The translations under genes were made by a program, and so were the position numbers. A DNA stretch of 64,000 nt from JAAFHB01 sp942493325. GTDB lineage: Bacteria; Bacteroidota; Bacteroidia; Bacteroidales; Prolixibacteraceae. Position 1 is the first letter of the stretch, and the number at the start of each line of letters is the position of its first letter. The notes beneath the pieces are model-generated. The model made no database searches and was not told the DNA's origin. It saw nothing but the letters and a program-made list of their open reading frames with translations. Where the stretch lies: positions 6,138,001-6,202,000 of the forward strand of contig OW818689.1 of the NCBI GenBank assembly GCA_942493325.1. Reading direction: 5' to 3'. Shown piece after piece: positions 17,901 through 25,877 of this stretch.

Positions 17901-18050
17901 AAAGGGAGCTGACCTGAAATCGGCCGGTGGATTCAAAAACACTTCAGCTTTAATCCATTCTCCGGGAGATTCTGATTGTGTTTTGCATGCCGCAAATGGT
18001 ACAAGCATCAGCAGGAACAGGTACCGGCTCAACATTTTTGAAGCAGACAT
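14931..18050 (-). CDS. GH106-like exported lipoprotein (alpha-L-rhamnosidase family)
   Basis: A 1039-residue lipoprotein with signal YLFLLMLVPFAAC ending in a lipobox-like FAAC, so probably anchored in the outer membrane. The start of the mature domain (FLNPPADFRSAPFYSLNDQL, then GFGGFFLHSRGGLLTEYM and TWFYDEDKWPSGFAGG) is characteristic of the GH106 alpha-L-rhamnosidase family and its relatives. A GATase-like segment (about residues 520-545) and beta-sandwich domains follow; the last 200 residues include LRNLLGPHHHSGGELNAVG and a WYDLRLKG ending. Such enzymes release rhamnose from pectin side chains or flavonoid-type glycosides, but this subfamily may differ. It is the last gene of the minus-strand glycan block, 201 bases downstream of the WbsX-like gene with hairpin C between them. 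Confidence 0.8.
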   Translation of the reverse strand: MSASKMLSRYLFLLMLVPFAACKTQSESPGEWIKAEVFLNPPADFRSAPFYSLNDQLDTTELIRQINGFKDGGFGGFFLHSRGGLLTEYMGKEWWEMMDAAVRTSGQIGLKTWFYDEDKWPSGFAGGKVPLMSEDFHARCLTRVDKTETLNKADQLLFEDAHFKYVIHKARMGNSWFNGTAYVDLLNPNMVKAFIDSAYSPYVDRYRKELGKTTLGIFTDEPQVSPRVSGGKEGSISFSPFIMAKFKEMHGYDLLPEIPSLFDTTGNFKKIRYDYYQTLSRCFEENYTKQIGEYCLKNNSIFTGHLNGEESFNSTMTNSGNSMINYRHMQMPGMDMLGLHYIPLNVPKSVSSVANQYGISRRLCESYGISGQNMNFEDRKWLLDYLTLNGINFIVPHLTLYSMKGERKRDYPPNFSPAQPYWSYNKLFEEYTGRMCYVNTLGKYAAEILVIHPLESEYAGIRNNSYQQYEQYLKMLQKAHMNYDLGDEQIIAEIAKVKDGRINIGKMAYKVVILPNMVVIRKTTIDLLKKFKASGGVILVAGQYPDAVDGEQDLKAIEALKQISQFVEKEEFTTIINSVLPSTYALEGQDNELIWSHHRVIANGGILQLSNTSRLKEVDCELSFPSPVHDLALWNPENGSSMKLVPGNDGRIKLHFDATKTWLITFGEASREATLTDSYQVPAVKKEIAKIQGAWQGHRLDPNALTLDFARYSTDDGKTFSNPEPVIGIHQRLGKNKYTGKLLLKFEPQVTDVPAKCSLVAEQPHLYNFSINGKDINFEGKAHYRDQSLKVQGISGTLKQGVNEILLSMNYVAAEPSSLNAIKRYGTEIESIYLIGDFGVSTSLSANPIVESQKYSDKMLVVKPVYTVRNFAITKETKSFENDLVTKGYPFYAGEFVINNTFLMGKISTGKKYFLSFPAFEAIVLKVKINGKDFAPLIYSPWETEISDALKEGENQVEITLTNSLRNLLGPHHHSGGELNAVGPSSFTGNPSWPNTGGENNWYDLRLKGTATLWRDDYCLVPFGLLDAPVISEANVSIK

Positions 18051-18141
18051 AAGTTTTGTCTAAAGTTATTATATAATATTTTCAGAAAATTTTTGCGCAA
18101 TGGACGCAAAGGATTCGTCCTGATTTTTGTTTAAATATTTA

Positions 18142-18224
18142 AAAGTGACCGGGTGACTGCAATTCAAAATTGAGCAAAACTAACGGGCCACTTTTCTTTC
18201 CTCAATAAGTCACCCGGTCACTTT
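18142..18224. repeat. Perfect inverted repeat C
   Basis: AAAGTGACCGGGTGACT (18142-18158) and its exact complement (18208-18224) form a 17-bp stem with a 49-base loop. The loop contains GGGCCACTTTT, a near match to part of the second arm. Each arm is itself a doubled GTGAC unit, as in repeats A and B with CCTTATT. It lies between two minus-strand glycan genes. Confidence 0.8.
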
Positions 18225-18251
18225 CCATGGTTCATTGGTTGATTTTGCAAT

Positions 18252-19454
18252 TTAGTGCCCATATTTTCCACTCATCACCTTTTTGACTGCTTCCAAATGG
18301 GTATAACCATACATCATGTCGGGTAAAAGATAACCCCCTTCAATCCATTCGTTCCAGGAAAAAACGGTGATTAATTTCGGTTGCCTGGGATGAGCATCGC
18401 AATAATCCTTTTGCTTTTGTAAAAATGCAGCAAAACCTTCGGGCGATTTGTTATAATGAACAATATCCTTTTTTCCTTTTTGAGGAAATCTGGGTGAGTC
18501 ATCCCAGCCGATAGAAGCATTCGGGAAATAGGGTATTGAAAGCGCTTTACTCCATTTGTCGCGGCGCTCAAGCGACTGTGCACCCCACTGTACATAATCT
18601 TCGGGATGAGGGCCACCCCAGTTATATTGTGTGACACTGTTAGCCCCCAGAGAATTTATCCGGTCAACTAAATCGGTATTGGGGACACCACCTGCCGTTA
18701 CCTGGATGTGTAAACCGGGAAATCCTGCTTTTTTTGTTTCTGCCCTGAAATATTCAAGCGCTTCTTTTGCTTCCTTTAACCCTCCAAGTCCTTCGATCAG
18801 GTTCTGGATACTAAAGACTGAAAAAACAGGCTGACCGTCGATTTTGAAATAGCTTGGATGTTTAAAATACTGATTAATAACCCGATCGACAATTATCTTA
18901 AAGTTTTTCAGGTCCACCGCCCCATCCCAGAGCAATGAAGTATCGTCTTTATACTTGTGTACATTCCAGTAGTTCCTTTTTACATCATGATTAGCCCACA
19001 TGACATAAAATTTCATTTTATTATTATTTTTTGCCTTTAGAAAACCGTTGTTTACAGAGCTTTCCAAAAAAGGGCCTCCGTCAAACCAGTACCAGTCGAA
19101 AATAAAAACATTAACCCCATGATCAGTAGCAGTATCAATCCATTTTTCCATGACTTTGGGATCATCATCCATTTCATATCCCCATAATGGAACCTTGGGC
19201 TGATAATGGCCTTCGAAGCGGGGAGTTCCTTTTTTAATTATTTCCCATTCACCTTCTCCGTCAGGCCACAACATATCACCAAAACGTTCGTCGTGGTGGC
19301 AGGAAGGCCAGACATAAGCGGCCACATAGTAAGGGTTATTTGATTTTCCGGCCTTTGCTTTGGATTTTTGCGCGGGCGAAATGAAAGCGCTTAGAAATAA
19401 TAAACCTGCCATCCCCAACAATCCCGCCTTCATTTTAAAATTAGGTGTCTTCAT
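18252..19454 (-). CDS. WbsX / GH99-like exported protein
   Basis: A 400-residue exported protein with a signal peptide (residues 1-30, GLLGMAGLLFLSAFISPAQ). The fold pattern is that of the WbsX family, related to GH99 endo-mannanases: YYVAAYVWPSCHHDERFG near the start, NVFIFDWYWFDGGPFLE (about residue 113), FYVMWANHD (about 149), SYFKIDGQPVFSVFSI (about 200), TQYNWGGPHPEDY (about 276) and VFSWNEWIEGGYLLPD (about 365) with the typical WNEW-E motif. The family acts on or builds mannose- or rhamnose-containing glycans, and relatives in glycan loci are treated as glycosidases. It lies 19 bases downstream of the GH127-like gene, so the two are probably cotranscribed. Confidence 0.82.
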   Translation of the reverse strand: MKTPNFKMKAGLLGMAGLLFLSAFISPAQKSKAKAGKSNNPYYVAAYVWPSCHHDERFGDMLWPDGEGEWEIIKKGTPRFEGHYQPKVPLWGYEMDDDPKVMEKWIDTATDHGVNVFIFDWYWFDGGPFLESSVNNGFLKAKNNNKMKFYVMWANHDVKRNYWNVHKYKDDTSLLWDGAVDLKNFKIIVDRVINQYFKHPSYFKIDGQPVFSVFSIQNLIEGLGGLKEAKEALEYFRAETKKAGFPGLHIQVTAGGVPNTDLVDRINSLGANSVTQYNWGGPHPEDYVQWGAQSLERRDKWSKALSIPYFPNASIGWDDSPRFPQKGKKDIVHYNKSPEGFAAFLQKQKDYCDAHPRQPKLITVFSWNEWIEGGYLLPDMMYGYTHLEAVKKVMSGKYGH

Positions 19455-19473
19455 AATGAATTAATTAAGCTGA

Positions 19474-21363
19474 TTAATGGTTATGATTGTCGATTTTTCG
19501 GGGATCAAGGGGTTGTGGAAGCCAGACCCTGAACCACGAATGATCGTCGACAGTATTGCCGGCAGAAGAATAGTCGCAGAGCGTAATATTGGTTGGTTTA
19601 TTGGCCCCTTCCTTATGTGATTCGAGCATAAACGGGCAGGTAAATTTCATCCAGATACCATCCTTGTTTGTGCCGGCAGGTTCAAGCTTCACAAATCCGT
19701 CCTTATCAGCCACAGGTTCAATTGTCAGGTCAACATGCGGCGATCCCAGCCTTACATCGCGCGTAAGTACGATCGGGCCCCGAACAATGGCAATATTGTC
19801 GGGCTGGTCGCCCATATGAACCACCCGGCCACGCATATCCAGCGAAAGATTGATCACATCGCCCGATTTCCAGGTACGTGTTAGTTCGGTGTATTCTCCG
19901 GCAACTACCTCAGCCTGCTGACCGTTAACATCCAGTGTTGTATTTTTGCTCCATTGCGGAATACGGATCCGCACCTTCATCTGTTCCGCCTTCGGTAGTG
20001 ACAGTTTTAATGTCACATTGCCCGAAACAGGATAATCTGTTTGCTGTTCTACCTCCAGCTTTTTCTGATCAGGGGTTTGAAGTTTGTAGTTTCCTTCCGC
20101 AAAAAAGTTGACACAAATTCCATTCATTTCGCTCATTACAGCAGTAAGTGGAAGGGTAAACAATCCACGCGGACCGCTTGCCACACAACAATTCAGTCCC
20201 ATTCCGCACTGTTCGCCGCCTTCAAGCCTTTGTCCTTCCAGTGGTGTATATTTTGCCCAGTCGGCACCATCAGGATACATTGCGCCGAGTAACGAGTTAT
20301 ACCATGTCTGCTCAATTGCATCGGCATATTTTGCTTCACCGGTCAGACGTAACAGTTGTTGTCCGAGTTTGATCCAGGTTGCAGTCACGCAGGTCTCCTG
20401 GTAATGGCCGATGTGCATTGTCTGCAGATGTTTCCCTCCAAACCAGCACTCGACCCCCGAGCCGGAACCGGCAATATTGATCTCGGTATCGAGGATATTC
20501 TGCCAGGTGTTTTCAACTGCTTTTTTGTATTCGTTCTTACCGGTGAGGCGGTATAGTTCGAGTAAACCTTCATAACACGACATCATTTCGTACGCTTTTG
20601 ACCCCTGCTCAGGGCCATACCAGTTGACCTTGGGTTTTGGAAAACGTTCGGCAACATTGACAGTTGATTTCGAAATAAGCTGAGGTCCTTCAGGCGTTTC
20701 CCACTGACGAACAATTTCTTCGGCAAATTCAAGGTATTTCTTATTTCCTGTTCTTGTGTAAAGCTGGCATATTGGTTCAAGTACCGAGGATGCGGCCATG
20801 CCGTGGTGATTACCCAAATTCACAATTAATGCATTACGCACTTTTAACTCATTCATCAGGTGATCGGCAACCTTGCCTGCCGCCTTTAGCGCTTTTTTCT
20901 CACTGGTCAGATCATAATACGAGAGTAATCCAAGCATACAATACTTGCGCCCCCAGATGTCCCATGCTGCCAGGTGCTTTTCGTCGGCATAATTTCCAAT
21001 ATATCCGTCAGCTGACTGAGTTGCAATCAAACCGTCGACAGCTTTATCAAGAATTGCTTTTAGTTGCGGCTCAGGGCGGTAGCGGTATGCAAGTACGGCT
21101 GATGTGAACCATTTGCCCCAGAATTCACTCTGCCAGCAACTGGTTTCAGTGCGGTTGTTGAAAGGAGCTACCAGACGATCGACATCCTGTGCCAGGATGC
21201 GGTTTTTATAAGATGCATCCAGCCTGCCACCAACATAACCTTTCATCACTACTGCCTGAACCGGGAATAATTGATCATTGACAACAGGAGTGACGACCGA
21301 TTGCGACATAAGTTGCCCGGCAATTAAAAGAAAATAAATTAAAAGAGTTGAAATTCTGGTCAT
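19474..21363 (-). CDS. GH127-like beta-L-arabinofuranosidase
   Basis: A 629-residue exported enzyme with signal peptide TLLIYFLLIAGQLMSQS. The (alpha/alpha)6 barrel family GH127 (DUF1680) is recognised from ETCVTATWIKLGQQLLRLTG (about residue 324) and GLNCCVASGPRGLF (about residue 393). The Glu-x-Cys and Cys-Cys pairs match the zinc-binding cysteines and catalytic Glu/Cys of the family. GH127 enzymes remove beta-L-arabinofuranose from plant hydroxyproline-rich glycoproteins and related glycans. The C-terminal third is beta-sandwich (RIPQWSKNTTLDVNGQQ). It is followed closely by the WbsX-like gene. The upstream 398 bases are noncoding. Substrate assignment beyond arabinose-type sugars is inference; DUF1680 has other activities. 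Confidence 0.85.
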   Translation of the reverse strand: MTRISTLLIYFLLIAGQLMSQSVVTPVVNDQLFPVQAVVMKGYVGGRLDASYKNRILAQDVDRLVAPFNNRTETSCWQSEFWGKWFTSAVLAYRYRPEPQLKAILDKAVDGLIATQSADGYIGNYADEKHLAAWDIWGRKYCMLGLLSYYDLTSEKKALKAAGKVADHLMNELKVRNALIVNLGNHHGMAASSVLEPICQLYTRTGNKKYLEFAEEIVRQWETPEGPQLISKSTVNVAERFPKPKVNWYGPEQGSKAYEMMSCYEGLLELYRLTGKNEYKKAVENTWQNILDTEINIAGSGSGVECWFGGKHLQTMHIGHYQETCVTATWIKLGQQLLRLTGEAKYADAIEQTWYNSLLGAMYPDGADWAKYTPLEGQRLEGGEQCGMGLNCCVASGPRGLFTLPLTAVMSEMNGICVNFFAEGNYKLQTPDQKKLEVEQQTDYPVSGNVTLKLSLPKAEQMKVRIRIPQWSKNTTLDVNGQQAEVVAGEYTELTRTWKSGDVINLSLDMRGRVVHMGDQPDNIAIVRGPIVLTRDVRLGSPHVDLTIEPVADKDGFVKLEPAGTNKDGIWMKFTCPFMLESHKEGANKPTNITLCDYSSAGNTVDDHSWFRVWLPQPLDPRKIDNHNH

Positions 21364-21761
21364 ATTTGCATGCGTTTATGTTAATTAGAAATTATTTGAA
21401 ATATATTTTGTAAATATAAAGATTCAAACCCAACGGGCTTGTATCCCGATCCCGCAAATGCGGGACGGGATAGAAGAAGGATAATAAAGAGAAACATCTG
21501 ATTACGGCCGGAGTCAAACACCATATTTTGATCACATTTTCTATCCCGAAATTTCGGGATGAGGATGTCCAAATAGTAAAATAACAATACTTTTTTTCTC
21601 CGTGAAACACTGTGCCTACACTCCCGAAGGATCGGGACAAGTTGTGAAACTCTGTGATACAATTAATTACACAGAGTCACACTGAGGATACACAGAGAGA
21701 CACAGAGTTTTTAGTCAGACTCTTTAATATAAATACACTTAAATTTTAAAGTTATATTTTT
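21364..21761. repeat. Noncoding stretch with REP-like palindromes and CACAGAG repeat
   Basis: No gene is supported here. It holds ATCCCGAAATTTCGGGAT (a perfect palindrome at about 21543), TCCCGCAAATGCGGGA (about 21451) and TCCCGAAGGATCGGGA (about 21625), all CCCG-N-CGGG hairpins. From about 21661 to 21712 there is a dense run of ACAGAG units. Both motif types recur elsewhere in the window, so they are dispersed repeats. Confidence 0.65.
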
Positions 21762-23120
21762 TTATAAACTCCATCCGTCCCTGTACTCATAATGCAGGAA
21801 CTTATCCGCTTCAGGCATATTTGAAAAACTAAGTTTTTCAGGATCAAAATTAAGAGACTTGTAACTATTTTGTTCTCTCAGTTCTTTGCGCAGAGCGATG
21901 TTGCCCAACAGCACTGTTTCGGTAAGCGGGCCTGCCCAGTCAAAGTTAGATCCGGCAGGCTTACCACCTTTACATGCAAGGATCCATTCCATATAGTGAC
22001 CAGGTGATGACGGAATATAAGGTTCCGGCTTTTTATATGATTCCCGCAGAGACCTGGAAAGAATTTTGTCATCAAGAATTTTACCTTTATCACCCACGAA
22101 AAGTACACCACCTGCACCCATTTGTTCTCCATCTTCGAGTTCAGGAATACGAAGAGGGCGAAGGCCACCGTCATACCAGGTCAGGCTAACGGGAGGCATG
22201 TCTTCGCGTTTGGGGAATTCATAACGAACAATGGAACCTAAAGGATAGGTCTCCTGATTGACAAGCGTGGAGACCGCCTGAACACTGGTTGGATATTTCA
22301 GCTTTAAAGCGCGGAAAACAGGGTCAAAAATATGACATCCCATATCACCCAGGGACCCGCAACCAAAGTCCAACCAGCCCCTCCACTTAAATGGATGATA
22401 TGATGGATGATACGGACGCATAGGTGCAGGTCCTACGAACAGATCCCAATCCAGATTTTCAGGAACAGGGGGAGTGTCCTCAGGACGCTTAACTCCCTGG
22501 GGCCAATATGTTTCAAAAAGACCTTTATTGGATCGGTCGGTCCACAAATGAACCTCGCGTACCGAACCAATGACCCCGTCCCATATCATTTCCCGCAGAC
22601 GGCGGGGGCCTTCCCCAGCCTGACCTGAATTACCCATCTGGCTTGCAACCTTATACTCTCTGGCTGCATTTGTTAATATCCGGGCCTCTTTTACAGTATG
22701 TGTAAGTGGTTTTTCGGTATACACATGTTTACCACGTTTGATGGCCTCCAGAGTAATCACTGCATGGGTATGGTCTGGTGTAGCGATGATGACTGCATCG
22801 ATATCTTTCTGTTTGTCTAACATAATTCGAAAGTCTTTATACTTCTTTGCATCCGGATAGGTTTTAAATACCTTGTCCGTTCTATCACTCCAGTCCACAT
22901 CACAGAGGGCAACAATGTTTTGAGTTTTGGCGACATTGGCGAGATTATCTGAACCCTTCCCGCCGATGCCGATACCAGCGATGTTTAGCTTGTCACTGGG
23001 TGCCATATGACCCATTCCGGAGACAGTCAGACTGGGAACAATCGTGAATCCCGTCACAGCGATTGTGGAGGTGCCAATGAAATCTCTGCGGTTTGTAGTT
23101 TTTAACGTTTTAGAGTTCAT
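21762..23120 (-). CDS. Gfo/Idh/MocA family oxidoreductase with Tat signal
   Basis: A 452-residue NAD(P)-dependent sugar oxidoreductase. The N-terminus has a twin-arginine signal (TNRRDFIGTSTIAVTGF), so it is exported folded with its cofactor. The Rossmann motif is IAGIGIGGKGSDNLANV (about residue 47), followed by ALCDVDW, IIATPDHTHAVITLEAIKRG and the family signature HVYTEKPLTHTVKEA (about residues 132-146). The C-terminal dehydrogenase-like domain includes FGCGSLGDMGCHIFDPVF (about residue 254). Exported members of this family are reported to oxidise glycosides at C3. The next gene (DUF1080), 29 bases downstream, belongs to a family with reported 3-keto-glycoside cleavage. Together they suggest oxidative, non-hydrolytic glycoside breakdown, a functional inference. 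This gene precedes the DUF1080 gene in neither frame overlap nor strand change; note that on the minus strand it lies downstream of it. Confidence 0.88.
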   Translation of the reverse strand: MNSKTLKTTNRRDFIGTSTIAVTGFTIVPSLTVSGMGHMAPSDKLNIAGIGIGGKGSDNLANVAKTQNIVALCDVDWSDRTDKVFKTYPDAKKYKDFRIMLDKQKDIDAVIIATPDHTHAVITLEAIKRGKHVYTEKPLTHTVKEARILTNAAREYKVASQMGNSGQAGEGPRRLREMIWDGVIGSVREVHLWTDRSNKGLFETYWPQGVKRPEDTPPVPENLDWDLFVGPAPMRPYHPSYHPFKWRGWLDFGCGSLGDMGCHIFDPVFRALKLKYPTSVQAVSTLVNQETYPLGSIVRYEFPKREDMPPVSLTWYDGGLRPLRIPELEDGEQMGAGGVLFVGDKGKILDDKILSRSLRESYKKPEPYIPSSPGHYMEWILACKGGKPAGSNFDWAGPLTETVLLGNIALRKELREQNSYKSLNFDPEKLSFSNMPEADKFLHYEYRDGWSL

Positions 23121-23149
23121 ATTCAGTCATTTTTATAGGTTTCTTTTAG

Positions 23150-24202
23150 TTACTTAATGATTGGTGTGAGTATAATGTTACGGTATAGTACTTTGCCATG
23201 GTCGCCCTGAAGGTAAATTGGCCCCGGGGCAAAAACATCGGATGTCAAGGCTCCACCAGTAGGTCCGTAAACAGGTTGATTATCAATAATAGTTTTGCCA
23301 TTCAGTATAACGGTTAAATGGCGATCGTATAAAGTGATATCCAGTGTTTGCCATTCTCCTGCCGGTTTTTCGGCATTGACAACAGGCGTGAGCCTGCTGT
23401 ACAAAGCTCCCATGTTATGTGAATCAAGTGGACGTTCATATGAATCAACCACCTGTATCTCATATCTGCCTCGCAAATAAACACCACTGTTGCTGTGAAC
23501 AGGCACATTTACTTCCAGCTTTAAGTTGAAATCCTCAAACTCCTCTTCAGTCCTGATATTACCATAACCAACAGGGGCTGTTCCTTCTTTCTGAACAGGA
23601 TCATTGATAAGAATTCCATCAATTACTGACCATCCGTTAGCCTTGTTTTGTTCGACCATTTTCCATCCCGTAAGATCTTTATTATTAAATAGATGAATGG
23701 GTGTCCCGAATTTAACTTTTGTCATGTCTGAAGCCGGTGGAACATCAGGCAATTTTTTGCCTTTAATTAAGACGGAATCAAAACCTATTCCGGTATTTTT
23801 GGGTCTCAGATAATAACCCGCAATTTTTTCGCCATCTCTTTTAATTTCCACCCATGTCGGGAAATTATGTGAACGTTTTTCAATTCCGTTTTCATCCTTT
23901 TTCCGAACCACTTTCCGGGGATCCCGTCCGACATATAAGATATTTTCAGCTAAGTATATGTAAGGCACAGGCAGAATACTTCCTCCGCCCCATAGAAGGT
24001 CAGCATCAATATATCCGTTTTCCTGACGGACTTCAAGCCATCCAACCTGACTTGTGCCAATATCCAGGGTCCATTGACCTAAGAACTGTGAAATATCGTT
24101 TTTTTTGGCAGCGTCATCTTTCCCCCCTTTTTTCTGCTGGCATGATGAGGCAATCAAAAAAGCAACCATTGCAAATAATTTTAAGACAGATAGTGGTTTC
24201 AT
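23150..24202 (-). CDS. DUF1080 (3-keto-disaccharide hydrolase-type) lipoprotein
   Basis: A 350-residue lipoprotein with signal LKLFAMVAFLIASSCQQKK, whose lipobox Cys is about residue 21. Residues about 40-150 form a small beta domain (WLEVRQENGYIDADLLWGGG). Residues about 165-350 are a DUF1080 concanavalin-like domain: HLFNNKDLTGWKM, DGILINDP, FNLKLEVNVPVHSNSGVYLR, then GEWQTLDITLYDRHLTVILN and IYLQGDHGKVLYRNI. Some DUF1080 proteins are known to cleave 3-keto-glycosides made by a Gfo/Idh/MocA oxidase; the family is also annotated as 3-keto-disaccharide hydrolase. Exactly such an oxidase lies 29 bases downstream in the same direction, so a two-step oxidise-and-cleave pathway is likely. The glycoside itself cannot be read from the sequence. 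Confidence 0.85.
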   Translation of the reverse strand: MKPLSVLKLFAMVAFLIASSCQQKKGGKDDAAKKNDISQFLGQWTLDIGTSQVGWLEVRQENGYIDADLLWGGGSILPVPYIYLAENILYVGRDPRKVVRKKDENGIEKRSHNFPTWVEIKRDGEKIAGYYLRPKNTGIGFDSVLIKGKKLPDVPPASDMTKVKFGTPIHLFNNKDLTGWKMVEQNKANGWSVIDGILINDPVQKEGTAPVGYGNIRTEEEFEDFNLKLEVNVPVHSNSGVYLRGRYEIQVVDSYERPLDSHNMGALYSRLTPVVNAEKPAGEWQTLDITLYDRHLTVILNGKTIIDNQPVYGPTGGALTSDVFAPGPIYLQGDHGKVLYRNIILTPIIK

Positions 24203-24543
24203 AAGGATACGTTTTAGATATTAATAATAAGGTAATGTGATCATTGTCGTTTAAATATTATCGATTGACTGAAGACGGACTTCCATGATGTTCCCATTTT
24301 TGTTAAGATTCCCTTCGATATTAAATTTATGAGGATAAAAGGCATTTTTCATTTCCCCTAACCGCTCATTATTTAACCACTATGGAATTCGTAATTGCTA
24401 AATCAATTTTGTTTAGTTAAGGTCTTTGAGAATAACAATTTAAACGCAAAGAACGCTGAGGAGTTTCAAAGTACCGCAGAGGCAGATACTCCCTGGATTT
24501 TTTGCAGTTCTCTGCGTAAAACTTTGATTCCTACGTCGTAATT
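24203..24543. other. Gene-free stretch, mostly A+T-rich
   Basis: No supported coding frame. From about 24440 to 24525 there is a degenerate run related to the CGCAGAG/CTCTGCG noise motifs seen elsewhere (ACGCAAAGAACGCTGAGG; CTCTGCGTAAAAC), which could fold loosely. Nothing else recognised. Confidence 0.5.
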
Positions 24544-25518
24544 CTATTTCGGTTGAATAAACGTAACTCCATTGAACCGGATCAACGCTTCACATTTTTC
24601 TTTGTTGTTGTAAGGTGAGTATATTTTCCCTGTAATTGTTTTTCTTTCCGGATTAATCTCAAGTAACCTCAGGTATCCGTCACCCATATTTTCGCCCTGA
24701 TAATCCTGAAGAATTTGATAGATCCGGTTTCCGTGATCCCCACGGTCGTTGCGCCAGGCAGAATTTCCGGTATGTCCGCTAAGGACAAGAAGTATATTGG
24801 GATATTTTTTAATAAGCTTGTCATAAATTTCATACGGGCTTAAGTCGCCGTATCCGGCATTCCGCTCGGCAATGTCACCACTGCCATTCAGGTGATAATG
24901 GGTCAGGATAATCACATTGTGGTTGGGATGCTTAGCCACAACTTTACCAGCCCATTTAACCGGACCTTTTCGTGCACAAAATTCCAGCGACACAATAAGC
25001 CAGTCGAGGCCACCTGCTTTATAAGTAGAATAGGTATTATCACTTTTCTCTTCTTCGTACCGGCCTCCCTGACCAGTGAACCTGCTTACCGGGAAATACG
25101 TATTGAACTTCGTGGTTTTTCTTAGGTTCAAGTGCGTGGCGCCCGGAACGTTGGAAGCGGCGCTCCCACTATTCACTCCCACTGCTTCGGTATCATGGTT
25201 TCCCAGGCAAACTACATACGGAATTTTCGCATCATCAAGGATTTTAAACCCTTTATCTGCATTTTCCCAGTGACCAAAATTATCGAAGTTGACAATATCC
25301 CCTACATGTAAAACATACGGAATATTCAACGAATCTTTCTGGCTGACAATCCAGTTTAGCTGACTGTTAAACATTTCCATTTTACCTCCAACTTCTCCCT
25401 GCGTATCAGGAAACACAGGTATCACAAACTTCTGAGCTGTGCAGACCGAGCTTATGGTCATTAAATAACTACCCAATATCAACCAAGCCAACCTTTTAAC
25501 ATTCAACCTTTTCATCAT
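24544..25518 (-). CDS. Exported calcineurin-like metallophosphoesterase
   Basis: A 324-residue exported protein with a signal peptide (LAWLILGSYLMTISSVCTA). It carries the full set of metallophosphatase motifs: VFPDTQG (about residue 36), VLHVGDIVNFDNFGHW (about 70), VVCLGNHDTEAVG (about 102), VIILTHYHLNGSG (about 202) and LVLSGHTGNSAW (about 245). It therefore probably binds two metal ions and cleaves phosphoester bonds outside the cytoplasm; the substrate is unknown. It lies upstream of the oxidoreductase/DUF1080 pair, separated by 341 bases, and could scavenge phosphate from substituted glycans or nucleotides. A GH5 relic sits directly upstream of its start. The start at 25518 gives a typical signal peptide after Lys/Arg residues. 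Confidence 0.88.
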   Translation of the reverse strand: MMKRLNVKRLAWLILGSYLMTISSVCTAQKFVIPVFPDTQGEVGGKMEMFNSQLNWIVSQKDSLNIPYVLHVGDIVNFDNFGHWENADKGFKILDDAKIPYVVCLGNHDTEAVGVNSGSAASNVPGATHLNLRKTTKFNTYFPVSRFTGQGGRYEEEKSDNTYSTYKAGGLDWLIVSLEFCARKGPVKWAGKVVAKHPNHNVIILTHYHLNGSGDIAERNAGYGDLSPYEIYDKLIKKYPNILLVLSGHTGNSAWRNDRGDHGNRIYQILQDYQGENMGDGYLRLLEINPERKTITGKIYSPYNNKEKCEALIRFNGVTFIQPK

Positions 25519-25523
25519 TTATT

Positions 25524-25746
25524 TTATAAATCATTATTAATTTCGCCGGGATACGATAAATTAATCTTTTCCATCACTTTGGCCAATCGGTCCCTGCAAT
25601 ATTGGTTACTCCCTGGTGGGTGAAATCCTGGGGATAATAGAAATGGGCAATGTAAATTATATGCCGATAGTACAGGGAAGTGAGTCCTTTAAAACCGCTG
25701 AACAAACTTCCCGGGCCCAGTTCAAAGATAATCCACACATCGGAAT
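25524..25746 (-). pseudogene. GH5 cellulase-like relic, C-terminal fragment
   Basis: Read on the minus strand, 25746-25577 gives VWIIFELGPGSLFSGFKGL, then YYRHIIYIAHFYYPQDFTHQGV and NIAGTDWPK, very like the end of a GH5 endoglucanase (the FTHQGV and YPG motifs). A TGA at 25574-25576 ends that frame. The neighbouring frame continues as MEKINLSYPGEINNDL to a stop at 25524, so one base is lost or gained near 25575. No N-terminal two thirds and no barrel start exist upstream; instead a terminator hairpin follows. It is a dead remnant, evidence that the glycan locus once held a cellulase-type gene. Confidence 0.65.
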
Positions 25747-25756
25747 TTCATCCGGT

Positions 25757-25794
25757 TAAAATAACAATCCCCATCTGGTTGACCAGCGGGGATT
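25757..25794 (-). terminator. Intrinsic terminator of the barrel gene
   Basis: On the minus strand AATCCCCGCTGGT pairs with ACCAGATGGGGATT around a 2-base loop (25766-25794), followed by GTTATTTTAA. It lies about 85 bases beyond the stop of the outer-membrane barrel gene. Confidence 0.7.
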
Positions 25795-25877
25795 TCTGCG
25801 TGTAATCCTTGTACTTATTTCAAATTAAAAGAACCGTTTTGTAAACTTTTCCCATCTTGTAAGATTGTCTTTTTCAG

